Assembly (NCBI RefSeq): GCF_014174395.1
Contig: NZ_JABEQD010000015.1
Location: 1-64,000, forward strand
Length of the DNA: 64,000 nt
From: Gluconacetobacter aggeris
Lineage (GTDB): Bacteria; Pseudomonadota; Alphaproteobacteria; Acetobacterales; Acetobacteraceae
Direction of reading: 5' to 3'
The notes under the pieces were generated by a model. It saw only the letters and a list, made by a program, of their open reading frames with translations, did no database searches and had not been told where the DNA came from. Made by a program: the position numbers and the translations under genes. Below, piece by piece: positions 33,244-42,444 of the stretch; positions within the stretch are counted from its first letter, which is position 1, and every line of letters starts with the position of its first letter.

Positions 33244-34215
33244 ATGAAGACTGCCCGGATCTTGACCCCTATCATCAGCGCGGCCCTGATTGCCGGGTGC
33301 AGCGAGGCGGCGAGCGAGCCCGTGTCCGTCTCGGTTCCAGGCATGCCCTCTCCCGAGTTGGCGCTGCAACGCAGCCTCGATCGGATCAACGGCTTCCTAG
33401 GCAGCATCAACGAGCGGATCGAGACCCCCGCACGCGGGGCCATCCCTCTCGCCGTAACTGACGCTCGCCGCGCGCAGCGGCCCCTCAACATCACGCCACC
33501 GACCTCCACGCCGAGCGCCGTGCCTGAGCCGGCGCAGGCCCAAGAAGCGCGTCCGGTGTTTGGACCGTCAGCGGTCTGGTTCGCGTACGGGGACGGTTAT
33601 CCGCGGATCCGCTGTGCGCCCGGAAGCATCTGCCTTGTGAGGCTGCAGCGCGGCGAGACGATGGACGGAAGCGCGCTCACGGGCGCCGACCTCGGTGGGT
33701 GGCGCGCCGACCTCGTTCGGGGCACGCGAGGCGTACACGCTGGGTGGGCAGTTGCTCTGACCCCACAGGCCGGCGCGCGGCCATCGGTTCTGCACTTCGC
33801 CACGAGCCGGCGCTCTTACGCTCTCGCGCTCCAGCCAGACGGCGACACCATGCGCACAGTCGCCTTCACTTACGGGCCGTCCGACGGCACGACCCAACCT
33901 GAGCCGCCGACGCCGACGTCACAATCCCCGGGAAAATCAGGACCGGACTTCACCTACCACATTGAGGGTCCCGATCTCCCCTGGAAGCCGATGCGTGTCT
34001 ACTGCGACGACGGGCACACCTATTTCCAGTTCCCGCCCGGCGGGATCGTCTCAGCCCCTCGATTGCTCGTCATCTCACCTGCGCTTAGTGCCGCGCAGCC
34101 CTACAGGGTGATTGGGGACTCCTACGTCGTCGATCGGCGGGTCGATCAAGCGATGCTGATAGGAGCCGGGCCTGGCGCGCCTGTGATCCGAATTACCCAC
34201 GGAGGCAAGACGTGA
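33244..34215 (+). CDS. VirB9/TrbG-like lipoprotein
   Basis: 323 residues from ATG 33244; upstream in-frame codons lie in the inserted element. The signal ends in lipobox LIAGC. After a Pro-rich linker the N-terminal VirB9 domain appears as VWFAYGDGYPRIRCAPGSICLVRLQRGE (about 115-142). The C-terminal domain follows with PWKPMRVYCDDGHTYFQFP and YRVIGDSYVVDRRVDQAML. These are standard VirB9/TrbG/CagX blocks of type IVA channels. Here it sits between traU and the pilus genes of a type IVB system, overlapping pilL by four bases. It may serve as an extra outer-membrane component or as part of the pilus base. It seems to have no equivalent in IncI plasmids, as far as I know. Confidence 0.82.
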   Translation: MKTARILTPIISAALIAGCSEAASEPVSVSVPGMPSPELALQRSLDRINGFLGSINERIETPARGAIPLAVTDARRAQRPLNITPPTSTPSAVPEPAQAQEARPVFGPSAVWFAYGDGYPRIRCAPGSICLVRLQRGETMDGSALTGADLGGWRADLVRGTRGVHAGWAVALTPQAGARPSVLHFATSRRSYALALQPDGDTMRTVAFTYGPSDGTTQPEPPTPTSQSPGKSGPDFTYHIEGPDLPWKPMRVYCDDGHTYFQFPPGGIVSAPRLLVISPALSAAQPYRVIGDSYVVDRRVDQAMLIGAGPGAPVIRITHGGKT

Positions 34216-35111
34216 TCCGACGCCACCCCACCCTTATCGGCGCAACTCTGCTCGGGCTTATGGCCGGCTGTGCCACTGAGACGCCCGCCGACAGGGCCTC
34301 TCATGTTACCGGGGCAACATTCCGGGACACGTCCGCGCTGACGGTGTTTATCGCGGATATCCTCGCCAACAGTATGGACCCTGGGCAATCAACCCTGCGT
34401 CTGTCTCCATTTGGAGGAGCCGACGAGGCCCACGCACAGACGCTTCTCAGCGACACCTTGCGGGAGCGCGGTTTCGCCCTTTCCCCGGACGGGATGCCTT
34501 ACCCCGGCGCGCACACCGTGCGCTATTCGATTTCGGCCGTTGGTCTGAACCTGCTTCTCGAACTCGATGTCGATGACGCCGCAGCAACGTGCCTTTACGG
34601 GCATGCAGCCGATGGAGCACTGATCCGAACGGGAAGCTGCACACTGCGCGCTGGCGCCTCGCTTGCAATGCGCATCCCGTCCCAGCCGGAGCTTCATACG
34701 GTCGAGCCGAACATCCGAGGCGTCAACGTATCTCCGCTGCCGGCGCCTGCGCGGACAGGCGCCGCACTCCCGATCCACGAAACGCTCATCAACCGGCAGC
34801 CGCAGGCGCCGACGGCCCCGCCGGCCGCGCCGCTCAAGCTGCAGCCTCCAGCGGAGATCTGGACGCTCGTCGAAGGACAGCCCATCCGCGATCAGATGAT
34901 CGCCTGGGCCGACCGCGCCGGTTGGAAGGTCGAGTGGCCGCACGAGCTGAACTGGAATGTGCCTGCCCTCACCACCTTCACGGGCGATTTCCACACCGTC
35001 ATGAGCGACGTGATTCGCACGATCGCGGATGAGGGCAAGTCCATCCGCGCGGAATTCCACTCGAGCAACCGTTTTCTTGTCGTCACGTCGCCCGGAGGAC
35101 AGGGCCGTTGA
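34212..35111 (+). CDS. pilL: PilL-like lipoprotein with TcpQ C-terminal domain
   Basis: 299 residues from GTG 34212 (GTGA overlap). The signal carries lipobox LMAGC. The middle part (LTVFIADILANSMDPGQSTL, LSDTLRERGFAL, VRYSISAVGLNLLLELDVDD) resembles TrbH/PilL N-terminal regions, which precede pilus or transfer lipoproteins. The end is a clear TcpQ domain: WTLVEGQPIRDQMIAWADRAGWKV, then PALTTFTGDFHTVMSDVIRTI. TcpQ-type proteins stabilise the outer-membrane secretin; the partner is PilN just downstream, overlapping by four bases. Order VirB9-like then TrbH-like resembles trbG-trbH of other plasmids, suggesting a fused history. Confidence 0.78.
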   Translation: MIRRHPTLIGATLLGLMAGCATETPADRASHVTGATFRDTSALTVFIADILANSMDPGQSTLRLSPFGGADEAHAQTLLSDTLRERGFALSPDGMPYPGAHTVRYSISAVGLNLLLELDVDDAAATCLYGHAADGALIRTGSCTLRAGASLAMRIPSQPELHTVEPNIRGVNVSPLPAPARTGAALPIHETLINRQPQAPTAPPAAPLKLQPPAEIWTLVEGQPIRDQMIAWADRAGWKVEWPHELNWNVPALTTFTGDFHTVMSDVIRTIADEGKSIRAEFHSSNRFLVVTSPGGQGR

Positions 35112-36811
35112 AAACCAAACGTCATATTCTCTCGGCCGTCGCGATGATGGCGCTTCTAAGCGCGTGTCAGGACTTCCAGGAGGCGAGGCGGAGCGAAGAC
35201 GATACTCTCGCGCGATCGCGTGACTCCAGGGTACCGAACACGCCAATTATCACCGAGAGCGACAAGCCGTGGCTCGTGGGGGAGACACTCCATGATGCGG
35301 ATCCGCTGCCCGATATTCTGAAGGTACAGTCCTCGCTCACGATCGCGCGCCCGGTCTCCCTGCGGGATGCCGCCATCCAGGCCAGTCGCCAGACCGGTAT
35401 CCCCGTCCGGATCGCTCCGGATGCCGAACAGGACGATCTGGCGGACAGTCTCGGGTCTGCCGGCAATCAGACTCCCATCACCTTCAACGGCACCAACCTG
35501 CCTCCGCCGCCGGTTGCGTCCGCTCTCGCCTCCGCCGCCGCTTCAAGAACCCGTTCTTCCTTCCCGGCCTGGCGCGGCAGCGGCAACTGGCTGGCATATA
35601 GCGGGACACGCGAGGGCGTCTTCCAGGCGATCGCGACACGCTTTGGGGTATGGAAGCGCTGGGTCGATGGACACATCGAGTTCTTCCGGACAGAAACGCG
35701 CACGTTCACCATTCCGGCGTTCCCCGGAGACACGAACGCGAACACCTCGATCGTGGCCTACACGGGGGGCGGGAGTGGCTCATCCGGCGGGAGCATGTCG
35801 GGCGGGGGCATGAGTGGCGGCGGCGGTATGGGCGGTGGCGGTATGGGCGGGTCCTCGGGAGGCTCATCCGGCCAGTCCGCTGGCATGGCGTCGATCAGTA
35901 ACACCAGTAAAACCAATCGCTGGAAGACCATCGAGCGCACGGCCCAGATTGTCTCAGGAGGAGCCCAGGTCGTCGCAGATGACGGGCTCGGAACACTCTC
36001 CGTCACGGGCACACCCGATCAGGTCGCCCGCATCGAAGACTGGATGCACGGCGTCAACGAAAGTCTGATGAAGCAGGTCGCCGTCGAGGTCCACGTCTAC
36101 ACGGTGAAGATCACTCGGGAGACGAATTATGGCTGGAGTCCGCAATTTGCATTCAAGTCGCACAACGGCCTGGTCGGCCTGACGTCGACGCCGGCGACGA
36201 TCCCCTCGATCCAGTCGGGTGACACTCCGTTCCGCTTCGGCGCATCGATCCTCGACACGGGTCGCGGAACCGGCGGCCTGTTCTCCGGATCGAACGTCGT
36301 TTTCCAGGCGTTGAACGAACTCGGCAACGTCACCGAGCAATACGATCGGTCCGTCGTCACCACCAACGGTGTCACTGCGCCCCTCCAGAACGGCATCAAC
36401 ACGACGTATCTGGCCAGCACCGTATCCACCCTTGCGACCAATGCCGGGACGGCCAACTCCTTGTCCCCCGGCGTGGTGATGTCGGGCTTCATGGGCTCGG
36501 TGACGCCCAAGATCGTCGACAACCGCATTCTGCTGCACACCAATTTCCTGCTCCAGACACTCCTTGCGGTGCAGAACATCACGTCGAATGGCTCAAGCAT
36601 CCAGGCGCCGAAGACGTCGAGCACTTCGCTAGACGACACCGTTGCGCTCCCGAGCGGCTCGACCCTGGTGTTGAGCGGCTACGTCGACGATGCCACGTCC
36701 CGCAGCCGTACCGGCGTGGGATCAGCACTGAACTGGCTCTTCGGCGGCGGCGGTGACGCCCAGGTAACCAAAACACACGTCGTCGTCACAGTGGAGGCCC
36801 GGACCCTATGA
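35108..36811 (+). CDS. pilN: PilN, type IVb pilus secretin lipoprotein
   Basis: 567 residues from a TTG start (35108) that gives the lipoprotein signal MKTKRHILSAVAMMALLSAC and follows GGAGGA; no ATG would keep it. The N-terminal domain has LRDAAIQASRQTGIPVRI. A Ser/Gly/Met-rich stretch (about residues 220-255) precedes the N1-like region with VADDGLGTLSVTGTPDQVARIEDWM. The secretin core follows (VAVEVHVYTVKITRETNYGW to LPSGSTLVLSGYVDD), ending in the usual WLFGGGGDAQVTKTHVVVTVEARTL. It forms the outer-membrane ring through which the thin pilus passes, as PilN of R64 does. Confidence 0.92.
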   Translation: MKTKRHILSAVAMMALLSACQDFQEARRSEDDTLARSRDSRVPNTPIITESDKPWLVGETLHDADPLPDILKVQSSLTIARPVSLRDAAIQASRQTGIPVRIAPDAEQDDLADSLGSAGNQTPITFNGTNLPPPPVASALASAAASRTRSSFPAWRGSGNWLAYSGTREGVFQAIATRFGVWKRWVDGHIEFFRTETRTFTIPAFPGDTNANTSIVAYTGGGSGSSGGSMSGGGMSGGGGMGGGGMGGSSGGSSGQSAGMASISNTSKTNRWKTIERTAQIVSGGAQVVADDGLGTLSVTGTPDQVARIEDWMHGVNESLMKQVAVEVHVYTVKITRETNYGWSPQFAFKSHNGLVGLTSTPATIPSIQSGDTPFRFGASILDTGRGTGGLFSGSNVVFQALNELGNVTEQYDRSVVTTNGVTAPLQNGINTTYLASTVSTLATNAGTANSLSPGVVMSGFMGSVTPKIVDNRILLHTNFLLQTLLAVQNITSNGSSIQAPKTSSTSLDDTVALPSGSTLVLSGYVDDATSRSRTGVGSALNWLFGGGGDAQVTKTHVVVTVEARTL

Positions 36812-37422
36812 GACGCAGCGCCATTGCAGCCGCGGCCATCGCCCTCGCCGCGCCTCTCCAGGTGCGGGCCCAAACCCCAATCCCTGAATGCGCGAGCCGT
36901 CTGGCGGAACCCGCGCCCGGTCAGGTACTCACGCCGGCGGAACTGGATGCGAATAACGCCTGCGTCACCGTAATGCAGCAGGCGAAGATCGTCTCCGACC
37001 TTGGCACGGCAATGCAGGAGAACATTCGCCGCCTGACCGAGAAAGACAAACCGCGAGCAGCGGTCGGAGCGCCTGATCGATCCGCTCTCGAATTTCAGCC
37101 GCCACCCCTCCCTGCACGGCAAGACGACGCCGTGCCGGCACCGCCCGCGCCGTCTCCAGCGCCGACCTATGACACCATATGGACCGACGGCGGGCGGACA
37201 GGCGCTACCCTGCGCTTCAGCGATGGCAGCAGCCAGGACGTGGAACGCGGAACGCGCCTTCGCGACGAGAGTGTCGTTACCGCCATCTCATCGCGCGGAT
37301 TGACCCTGCGTCGGCCGGACGGCTCCGTCCTCACCCTGCGTGGAAGCAGCGACGCCCCCACGCCGACCCGAATCATCGCAGTGCCCGGCGCGCCGAGCTA
37401 TCCGCCGCCGACACATGGTTAA
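36808..37422 (+). CDS. pilP: PilP, pilus assembly protein
   Basis: 204 residues from ATG 36808, overlapping pilN. Signal peptide RRSAIAAAAIALAAPLQVRA. A helical part (ECASRLAEPAPGQVLTPAELDANNACVTVMQQAKIVSDL) leads to a Pro-rich linker. A small beta domain at the C-terminus (WTDGGRTGATLRFSDGS, VTAISSRGLTLRRPDGSVLTL) resembles the beta-sandwich of PilP-type pilotin or alignment proteins. In R64, PilP acts with PilO and PilN in the envelope. Gene order N, P, O differs from N, O, P of R64, an order swap worth noting. Confidence 0.82.
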   Translation: MRRSAIAAAAIALAAPLQVRAQTPIPECASRLAEPAPGQVLTPAELDANNACVTVMQQAKIVSDLGTAMQENIRRLTEKDKPRAAVGAPDRSALEFQPPPLPARQDDAVPAPPAPSPAPTYDTIWTDGGRTGATLRFSDGSSQDVERGTRLRDESVVTAISSRGLTLRRPDGSVLTLRGSSDAPTPTRIIAVPGAPSYPPPTHG

Positions 37423-37433
37423 CGGGGCGAATC

Positions 37434-38627
37434 ATGGCATTCTTCATTCGGGCTGAGCACAGAATCTGGTGCGGCGACCTGCGTTGGCGGACATACGAAC
37501 GACGTCCCTCGCTCTTTGCTCTCCGCTCCGAGGCGCTCGGCCTCGGAGCAAACTACACGGTTCGCTCTCCTTTGTTCCCGGGGGCCATCGGCTTTCTTGT
37601 AGCCGAGCAACTAGATCTCAAGGAATCCTTCCACAGCCTGATGCTCGCGGTCGCATCGACGTTTGGCCCGCGATATTATGGCGAATACGAGGTTGGCCTC
37701 GATCAGTTCTGGGTCGTGGCAACAGACGACACCGGCCGCCCTCTCCCCGGATCGGACACCATCTACCGAGACGAGACAATCGCGGCCGTCCGCAGCGGGT
37801 TCGAAGGCTTCACGTTCGAACGCCGGGACATCCTCTCCAGAGCAGAATTCGAAACGCTGCAAGCCGGCCTTCCTGACGCTCCCCTTTCTGTCCGCTCTAC
37901 CTCGCTCCGGCCCGTATATCTCGCGGCGGCTGCGACCCTCACCCTTGCCCTCGGTGTTGCCGAAGGCACCCACGTTTACCACAAGCATCAGCAGGAACTC
38001 GTCCGGGCCAGAGCGCGGCAGGCAATGCTGCATCGCCCAACGAAGCCTAAGCCGGCGCCGGAAGCTCCGAGCACACCGCCGACCATTCAGCCGTCTGCGT
38101 GGGTTAAAGCATGCGTCTCCGCCGTGCCGTCCGCCGCATTCCACCGCGGCTGGGTCGTTGCTGGCGTGCTGTGTGCAGACGACAAGACGACAGTTTCATG
38201 GGCGCGTAGGGGAGGCTCGCTCAGCGACGCTCCCCCCGGGGATATCACCAACAACGGCAACATCGTCGACGACGCTTTACCCCTGCTTGTCGCGCCCGGG
38301 GTTCCCGAGGAGCAAGACAACACGCTCGAGGAACGCGACCTGTTCGGATTCCTCCAGGCTGCAGGCGCGCCGGCGCAGATTAATCGCTCGCCCGTCACCC
38401 TGATGATCGGCAACCGTCGGCTGCCCATGACAACCACGAGCGCGACGTTCGCGTGGCCGGGCGATCCCATGGCCGTGCGGTGGGACCAGTTCAAAGGGCT
38501 GCGGATGATTGAAATGAAGCGCGCGTACCTTGGGAGCGAAGCTGGTCCCACCTTGGGCGCGTGGCAAATCAAGGTCTCGTTCACCGAACCCGCCGTGCAG
38601 CCAGTGACCAAAGGGAAGGCGAGCTGA
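37434..38627 (+). CDS. pilO: PilO, type 4b pilus protein
   Basis: 397 residues from ATG 37434. It begins as a cytoplasmic domain (FIRAEHRIWCGDLRWRTYERRPSLF) with an actin-like layout seen in PilO2-type proteins (GLGANYTVRSPLFPGAIGFLVAEQLDL). One membrane span is visible near residues 160-175 (PVYLAAAATLTLALGVAEG). A periplasmic part follows, ending FEPAVQPV-like (FTEPAVQPVTKG). In type IVb pili this protein bridges the cytoplasmic platform and the secretin. TGATG overlap with pilQ. Confidence 0.85.
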   Translation: MAFFIRAEHRIWCGDLRWRTYERRPSLFALRSEALGLGANYTVRSPLFPGAIGFLVAEQLDLKESFHSLMLAVASTFGPRYYGEYEVGLDQFWVVATDDTGRPLPGSDTIYRDETIAAVRSGFEGFTFERRDILSRAEFETLQAGLPDAPLSVRSTSLRPVYLAAAATLTLALGVAEGTHVYHKHQQELVRARARQAMLHRPTKPKPAPEAPSTPPTIQPSAWVKACVSAVPSAAFHRGWVVAGVLCADDKTTVSWARRGGSLSDAPPGDITNNGNIVDDALPLLVAPGVPEEQDNTLEERDLFGFLQAAGAPAQINRSPVTLMIGNRRLPMTTTSATFAWPGDPMAVRWDQFKGLRMIEMKRAYLGSEAGPTLGAWQIKVSFTEPAVQPVTKGKAS

Positions 38628-40264
38628 TGCTCAATCTGCTTCTCCGCAAGAAGGCTACGGCCCGAGAAGACAATGCGATTCAGGTTCCCGCCGAACTGCG
38701 CGGGCAAATCCACATCGACGAGATTAACCAGGTTGTTTTCGCGAACGAGGCGCTCAAACGTCGCGAGGTCATGCTGACGTGGTTGGCTGAAGCGCGCCAT
38801 GAGCCTCGCCTCGCGACGCTTCGTGTCGAGTGGGAGCGCATGGGGACCGTCACAGAGCGCATCCAGCAGGCACACCACGACGCTCTTGTGGTTTCTCGAG
38901 ACGACAATCTCGATGAGGAGGTGCGAGGCGAATGCCTGGCCTTGCTTCGTGAGGGAGCGGAAAGCGGAGTCTCCGATATCCATATCCACCGCAAGGAACG
39001 CCATACTGAAATCATGTTCCGGATTAACGGAACGCTCGTCGTCGCCCACGAATTGACGAATGACCATGCCGACCGTCTGATCCGCGCCATGTACACGCTC
39101 GCGAGTTCTCGTGACAGCGCGTACAGCGAGGGCGAATCCCAGGATGCAGCAGTTGCCGGCGATGTCCTCAAGGGCACTGGCCTCGCCAATGTTCGTATCG
39201 TGAAGGGTCCTTGTTTGCCGGTATCCGAGGGCGGCAAGTTCATGATCCTTCGACTACAGTATGCCAGGTCCGGCAGTGCTCGTCGTGGCACCCAGCCGGC
39301 GGTTGAATTCCACGCACCTCGACGGCCGGAAGGGCACCTGAAGCTCCTGGGCTATGGCTTCTCCCAAGACCAGGTCGATCGCATCCTCAATATCTCAATA
39401 GCGCCCTCGGGCGTGCTGATTTGCACCGGCCCGACCGGCTCAGGCAAGACCACGCTGTTGTTCGAGACGTTGCAGCATAAAGCCCGTACGGAGCCTGGGA
39501 GACGTCTGGTCACGATCGAACAGCCGGCCGAATATCCGATGCCATGGGCTATCCAGATGGATATCTCCAACGCCCTTTCCGCAGACGCTGCCGGAAAGGA
39601 GTTCAAGGCGCGGCTACGAAACGCCTTGCGTATGGACCCCGACGATATGATGGTCGGCGAGATCCGTGATACCGAGGTGGCCCTCACCACCTTCGACGCA
39701 GCCCAGACCGGACACTTCGTCGTCACAACGCTCCACGTCGATGACCCGTTCGATTATCCCCTGCGCCTGCAGAACATGGATTACGAACGTCTGAGTTTCC
39801 GAACCACCTGCAACGCCTCGATCGTGCGCGGCATCGTGGGGCAGCGGCTCCTGCCCACACTCTGCCCCCATTGTGCCGTGCCCTGGAAGGGCGACGACGA
39901 CCGTATGCCACGTCGGACCCGCGAGGCTGTACCGACATGGGGCCCAGATCCATCGCGCATCCGCCGCGCGGGACCAGGCTGCCATCACTGCCTGGGTACC
40001 GGGATCGGGGGGCGAACAGCAGTCGCGGAAGTCGTGGAAACCGACGAGGAGCTGATGAGCGACTTTGTGCGACACGGCGTTTCGGTCGCCCGACATCGCT
40101 TTCGAGCCCGAAAAGGCGTCGATGCTTCGATGGTAGAGACCGCCATGGGTCGGGTATTTGCCGGCCTCGTCGATCCATACCAGGTCACCGCGAAGGTCGA
40201 TCGCATCCGTACATACGACGCCGTCATGGCTGAACGCGCCGCCGGCGCCGCCGAGGCAGCATGA
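38627..40264 (+). CDS. pilQ: PilQ, pilus assembly ATPase
   Basis: 545 residues. GspE/PulE-type ATPase: an N-terminal domain, then the SDIHIHRKERHTEIMFRINGTL block, Walker A GPTGSGKTTLL at about 267, and the Asp box and Walker B (MDPDDMMVGEIRDTEVALT). The His box TTLHVDDPFDYPLRL follows. A zinc-binding C-terminal segment has CPHC and CHHCLGTG. Despite the name it is the cytoplasmic extension motor, not the secretin PilQ of type IVa pili. Name follows R64. It overlaps pilR. Confidence 0.93.
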   Translation: MLNLLLRKKATAREDNAIQVPAELRGQIHIDEINQVVFANEALKRREVMLTWLAEARHEPRLATLRVEWERMGTVTERIQQAHHDALVVSRDDNLDEEVRGECLALLREGAESGVSDIHIHRKERHTEIMFRINGTLVVAHELTNDHADRLIRAMYTLASSRDSAYSEGESQDAAVAGDVLKGTGLANVRIVKGPCLPVSEGGKFMILRLQYARSGSARRGTQPAVEFHAPRRPEGHLKLLGYGFSQDQVDRILNISIAPSGVLICTGPTGSGKTTLLFETLQHKARTEPGRRLVTIEQPAEYPMPWAIQMDISNALSADAAGKEFKARLRNALRMDPDDMMVGEIRDTEVALTTFDAAQTGHFVVTTLHVDDPFDYPLRLQNMDYERLSFRTTCNASIVRGIVGQRLLPTLCPHCAVPWKGDDDRMPRRTREAVPTWGPDPSRIRRAGPGCHHCLGTGIGGRTAVAEVVETDEELMSDFVRHGVSVARHRFRARKGVDASMVETAMGRVFAGLVDPYQVTAKVDRIRTYDAVMAERAAGAAEAA

Positions 40265-41385
40265 CGCTCAACATCGTTTACACCTCAAGCGCGCGATCCC
40301 GCCCTGGCGTTACCGCCAATCTGACGGAATGGCTCGACGTCCATATGTCCTTCCGTTGGAGGACAAGAGCCCAGCTCTACCGGATGATCTCGGTTCGTAT
40401 GCGGCAGAATGCCTCAGTAGACCGGATCCTTCGCATGTATTCGCGCCAACAGAAGCGCAGACGCCGCTCCTCCGTGCCCCGCCTGCTCGATAGCGTTTTG
40501 AGGCGCATGACGGAACAAGGCCTGCCCTTCGCCGAGGCGCTTCGCCCATACATCCCCGACGACGAATATATGATGATCCTCTCGGGAGAGCGTGCCGGCG
40601 ACATCGGGTCGGCAATGGACCTGGTGTGCGACATCAAGACGAGGACAGGCCGGATCATGCGGGCGGCGCGAAGTGCGGCCTTTCAACCGCTCATGTACAT
40701 CGTGGTGCTCTTTATCTACCTGTACGCAATGGCCAAAATGGTCATCCCCTCCCTCCTGCACGGGGTTCCAGGCCAGCACGCCGCCAGCACCTCCCAAGAC
40801 GTGCTCGTCTTTGCGGCAAACCTTGCGACCGGTGCGAATGCCTTCATCATACTTGGATCGCTGATCGCCACCGTTGTCGCGGTCTGGCTCAGCCTGACGA
40901 GATTGACCGGGCCGCTGCGTGTGGTGCTGGAGCGCATGCCCCCGTGGTCGATTTACCGGAACATCCAGGGATACATCTGGATTTCGAGCTTCATCGCCCT
41001 CGTACGCGCCGGGATGACCGATACCGATGCTCTCGCACACCAGATGCAGGGGGCTTCGCCATGGCTCGCCGAGCGCCTTGGCGCCATCCTGGCGCGCCTT
41101 GGTCCGAGGGGAATGTCGCTTCCGGAAGCGATGGAGGACAGCGGGTTGGCATTTCCGTCTCCCGAGGTCATCGACGATATCGAAGCTAGCTGGGGCGGCA
41201 AGGGAGCATATGGGCGCCTCCTTGAGTCCAGCAAAATGTGGGCCGACGAGATCGAGCTTTCGACGCTCGCGCAGGCTGCCGCGATCAAGAGTTTCGCCAC
41301 CACGCTGATGATGCTCCTCGCTGGGGCACTCATCGTCGCATCCAACAACATCGGCTCAAACATGGGCGGCGGCCAGCCAATGTGA
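40261..41385 (+). CDS. pilR: PilR, inner-membrane pilus platform protein
   Basis: 374 residues with GspF-like layout. A soluble N-terminal repeat (MTEQGLPFAEALRPYIPDDEYMMILSGERAGDIG) is followed by two spans (PLMYIVVLFIYLYAMAKMVI and AFIILGSLIATVVAVWLSL). A second soluble repeat (ISSFIALVRAGMTDTDALA) ends in another span (FATTLMMLLAGALIVASNNIG). It is the platform on which PilQ works and into which PilS is inserted. Both repeats of the family are intact. Confidence 0.92.
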   Translation: MTLNIVYTSSARSRPGVTANLTEWLDVHMSFRWRTRAQLYRMISVRMRQNASVDRILRMYSRQQKRRRRSSVPRLLDSVLRRMTEQGLPFAEALRPYIPDDEYMMILSGERAGDIGSAMDLVCDIKTRTGRIMRAARSAAFQPLMYIVVLFIYLYAMAKMVIPSLLHGVPGQHAASTSQDVLVFAANLATGANAFIILGSLIATVVAVWLSLTRLTGPLRVVLERMPPWSIYRNIQGYIWISSFIALVRAGMTDTDALAHQMQGASPWLAERLGAILARLGPRGMSLPEAMEDSGLAFPSPEVIDDIEASWGGKGAYGRLLESSKMWADEIELSTLAQAAAIKSFATTLMMLLAGALIVASNNIGSNMGGGQPM

Positions 41386-41398
41386 CCGCCGTGCGCGC

Positions 41399-41409
41399 AG
41401 TCACAAACG
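41399..41409 (+). promoter_or_regulatory. Plasmid-wide motif copy before pilS
   Basis: Reads AGTCACAAACG, 42 nt before the pilin ATG, inside the 66-bp gap after pilR. A separate promoter for the abundant pilin would fit. No other gap of this size lies within the pilus run. Confidence 0.5.
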
Positions 41410-41451
41410 AGCCGGGGATACTGCCTTACAAAACCATCACAGGGGCTTCGC

Positions 41452-41958
41452 ATGGACCAGATTATCTCCCTACTCGTGAAGGCCGGGGCGGTATTGCTCG
41501 CCGTGGTTGCCGTGCTCGCCGGCTCCTACGAGGTCTTCTCACGCAACAACGGTTCAACTGCCGCCGGCGAACAGAGCCAGCTCGCGACCAACATCGAGAC
41601 CTATTACAATGGCGGCATGATGGCTCGTAATTACTCGAGCATCTCCAATAGCTCCGCGATCCGCGCGGCGCTGGTGCCGAAGTCCATGCTCAACGGCGAT
41701 GGCAATACTATTGCCGGTCCATGGGGCGGCTCCACCGTGACGATCGGCACATGGGGCAATGGATTCCAGGTTGCCTGGAGCAATGTCGACGGCGACTCCT
41801 GCGCGACCTTCGCCAGAAGCCAGGCGCCTCAGAACGTCAATATCAATGGCGACGACATTCCGCTCTCCAACAGTGATGCTGCAACCCAGATTGCCAACGC
41901 CTGTAACGCCTCCAGCGGCGCAAGCACGGCCTCCGTCACATTCGAGTATGCCGGATAA
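41452..41958 (+). CDS. pilS: PilS, major type IVb prepilin
   Basis: 168 residues. A short leader (MDQIISLLVKAG) precedes a hydrophobic helix (AVLLAVVAVLAGSYEVFS), after which comes a typical pilin head. Two cysteines (DSCATFARS and NACNASSG) form the likely C-terminal disulfide loop. The cleavage is expected after the Gly at position 12, but the usual Glu at position +5 is lacking, as in other type IVb pilins of this group. PilS polymerises into the thin pilus shaft. No prepilin peptidase (PilU) gene is seen in the window, so maturation must come from elsewhere. Confidence 0.88.
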   Translation: MDQIISLLVKAGAVLLAVVAVLAGSYEVFSRNNGSTAAGEQSQLATNIETYYNGGMMARNYSSISNSSAIRAALVPKSMLNGDGNTIAGPWGGSTVTIGTWGNGFQVAWSNVDGDSCATFARSQAPQNVNINGDDIPLSNSDAATQIANACNASSGASTASVTFEYAG

Positions 41959-41967
41959 CCGGCACAT

Positions 41968-42444
41968 ATGCCGTTCATCCTCCTCGCGATGTGGCTTATT
42001 GTAACCGTGACGAGTTCGATGCTGAGCCTCCATGTGGTGCAGAACCAGAACACGCCGCTATCCTCGGGTAGCGGCGCTGCTGCGGCACAGGCGTGGCTCG
42101 CGTACAAGGCGGCGCTGCTCAAATATCTCGAGGACCACCCGAGCGCTACCGGCTCGATTACTCTCGGTCAGCTCGGCCTCGGCAGTAATGGATTTGATCT
42201 CTCCAGCGCAGGAAATCAGATCGTGCGCAACGACCAATCAGTCACCATCGAAGCGTGGATGGAACTGACGTCAGATCAGATTGCCGCCGCCATCCACATA
42301 ACGAACGGCGACATGAGTATCGGCACTTCACTCGGCGATCGATGGACGACTCCTTCCGCCGGCAACATGGGATTGCTTCCTGTTTCCGCGCCAGTGGGAG
42401 ACGCTGTGTCTGTCGTAAGCCTCTCGGGAACCGGCTACCGATGA
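41968..42444 (+). CDS. pilM: PilM, pilus biogenesis protein
   Basis: 158 residues; begins with a hydrophobic segment (ILLAMWLIVTVTSSMLSL) and a short polar exported part (AAQAWLAYKAALLKYLEDHPSATG). Size and the N-terminal anchor followed by a YK-x-AL-like helix match PilM of R64-type pili. In R64 pilM lies upstream of pilN; here it lies between pilS and pilV. Function in R64 is essential for pilus formation but not well defined. The stop overlaps pilV (ATGA). Confidence 0.7.
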   Translation: MPFILLAMWLIVTVTSSMLSLHVVQNQNTPLSSGSGAAAAQAWLAYKAALLKYLEDHPSATGSITLGQLGLGSNGFDLSSAGNQIVRNDQSVTIEAWMELTSDQIAAAIHITNGDMSIGTSLGDRWTTPSAGNMGLLPVSAPVGDAVSVVSLSGTGYR

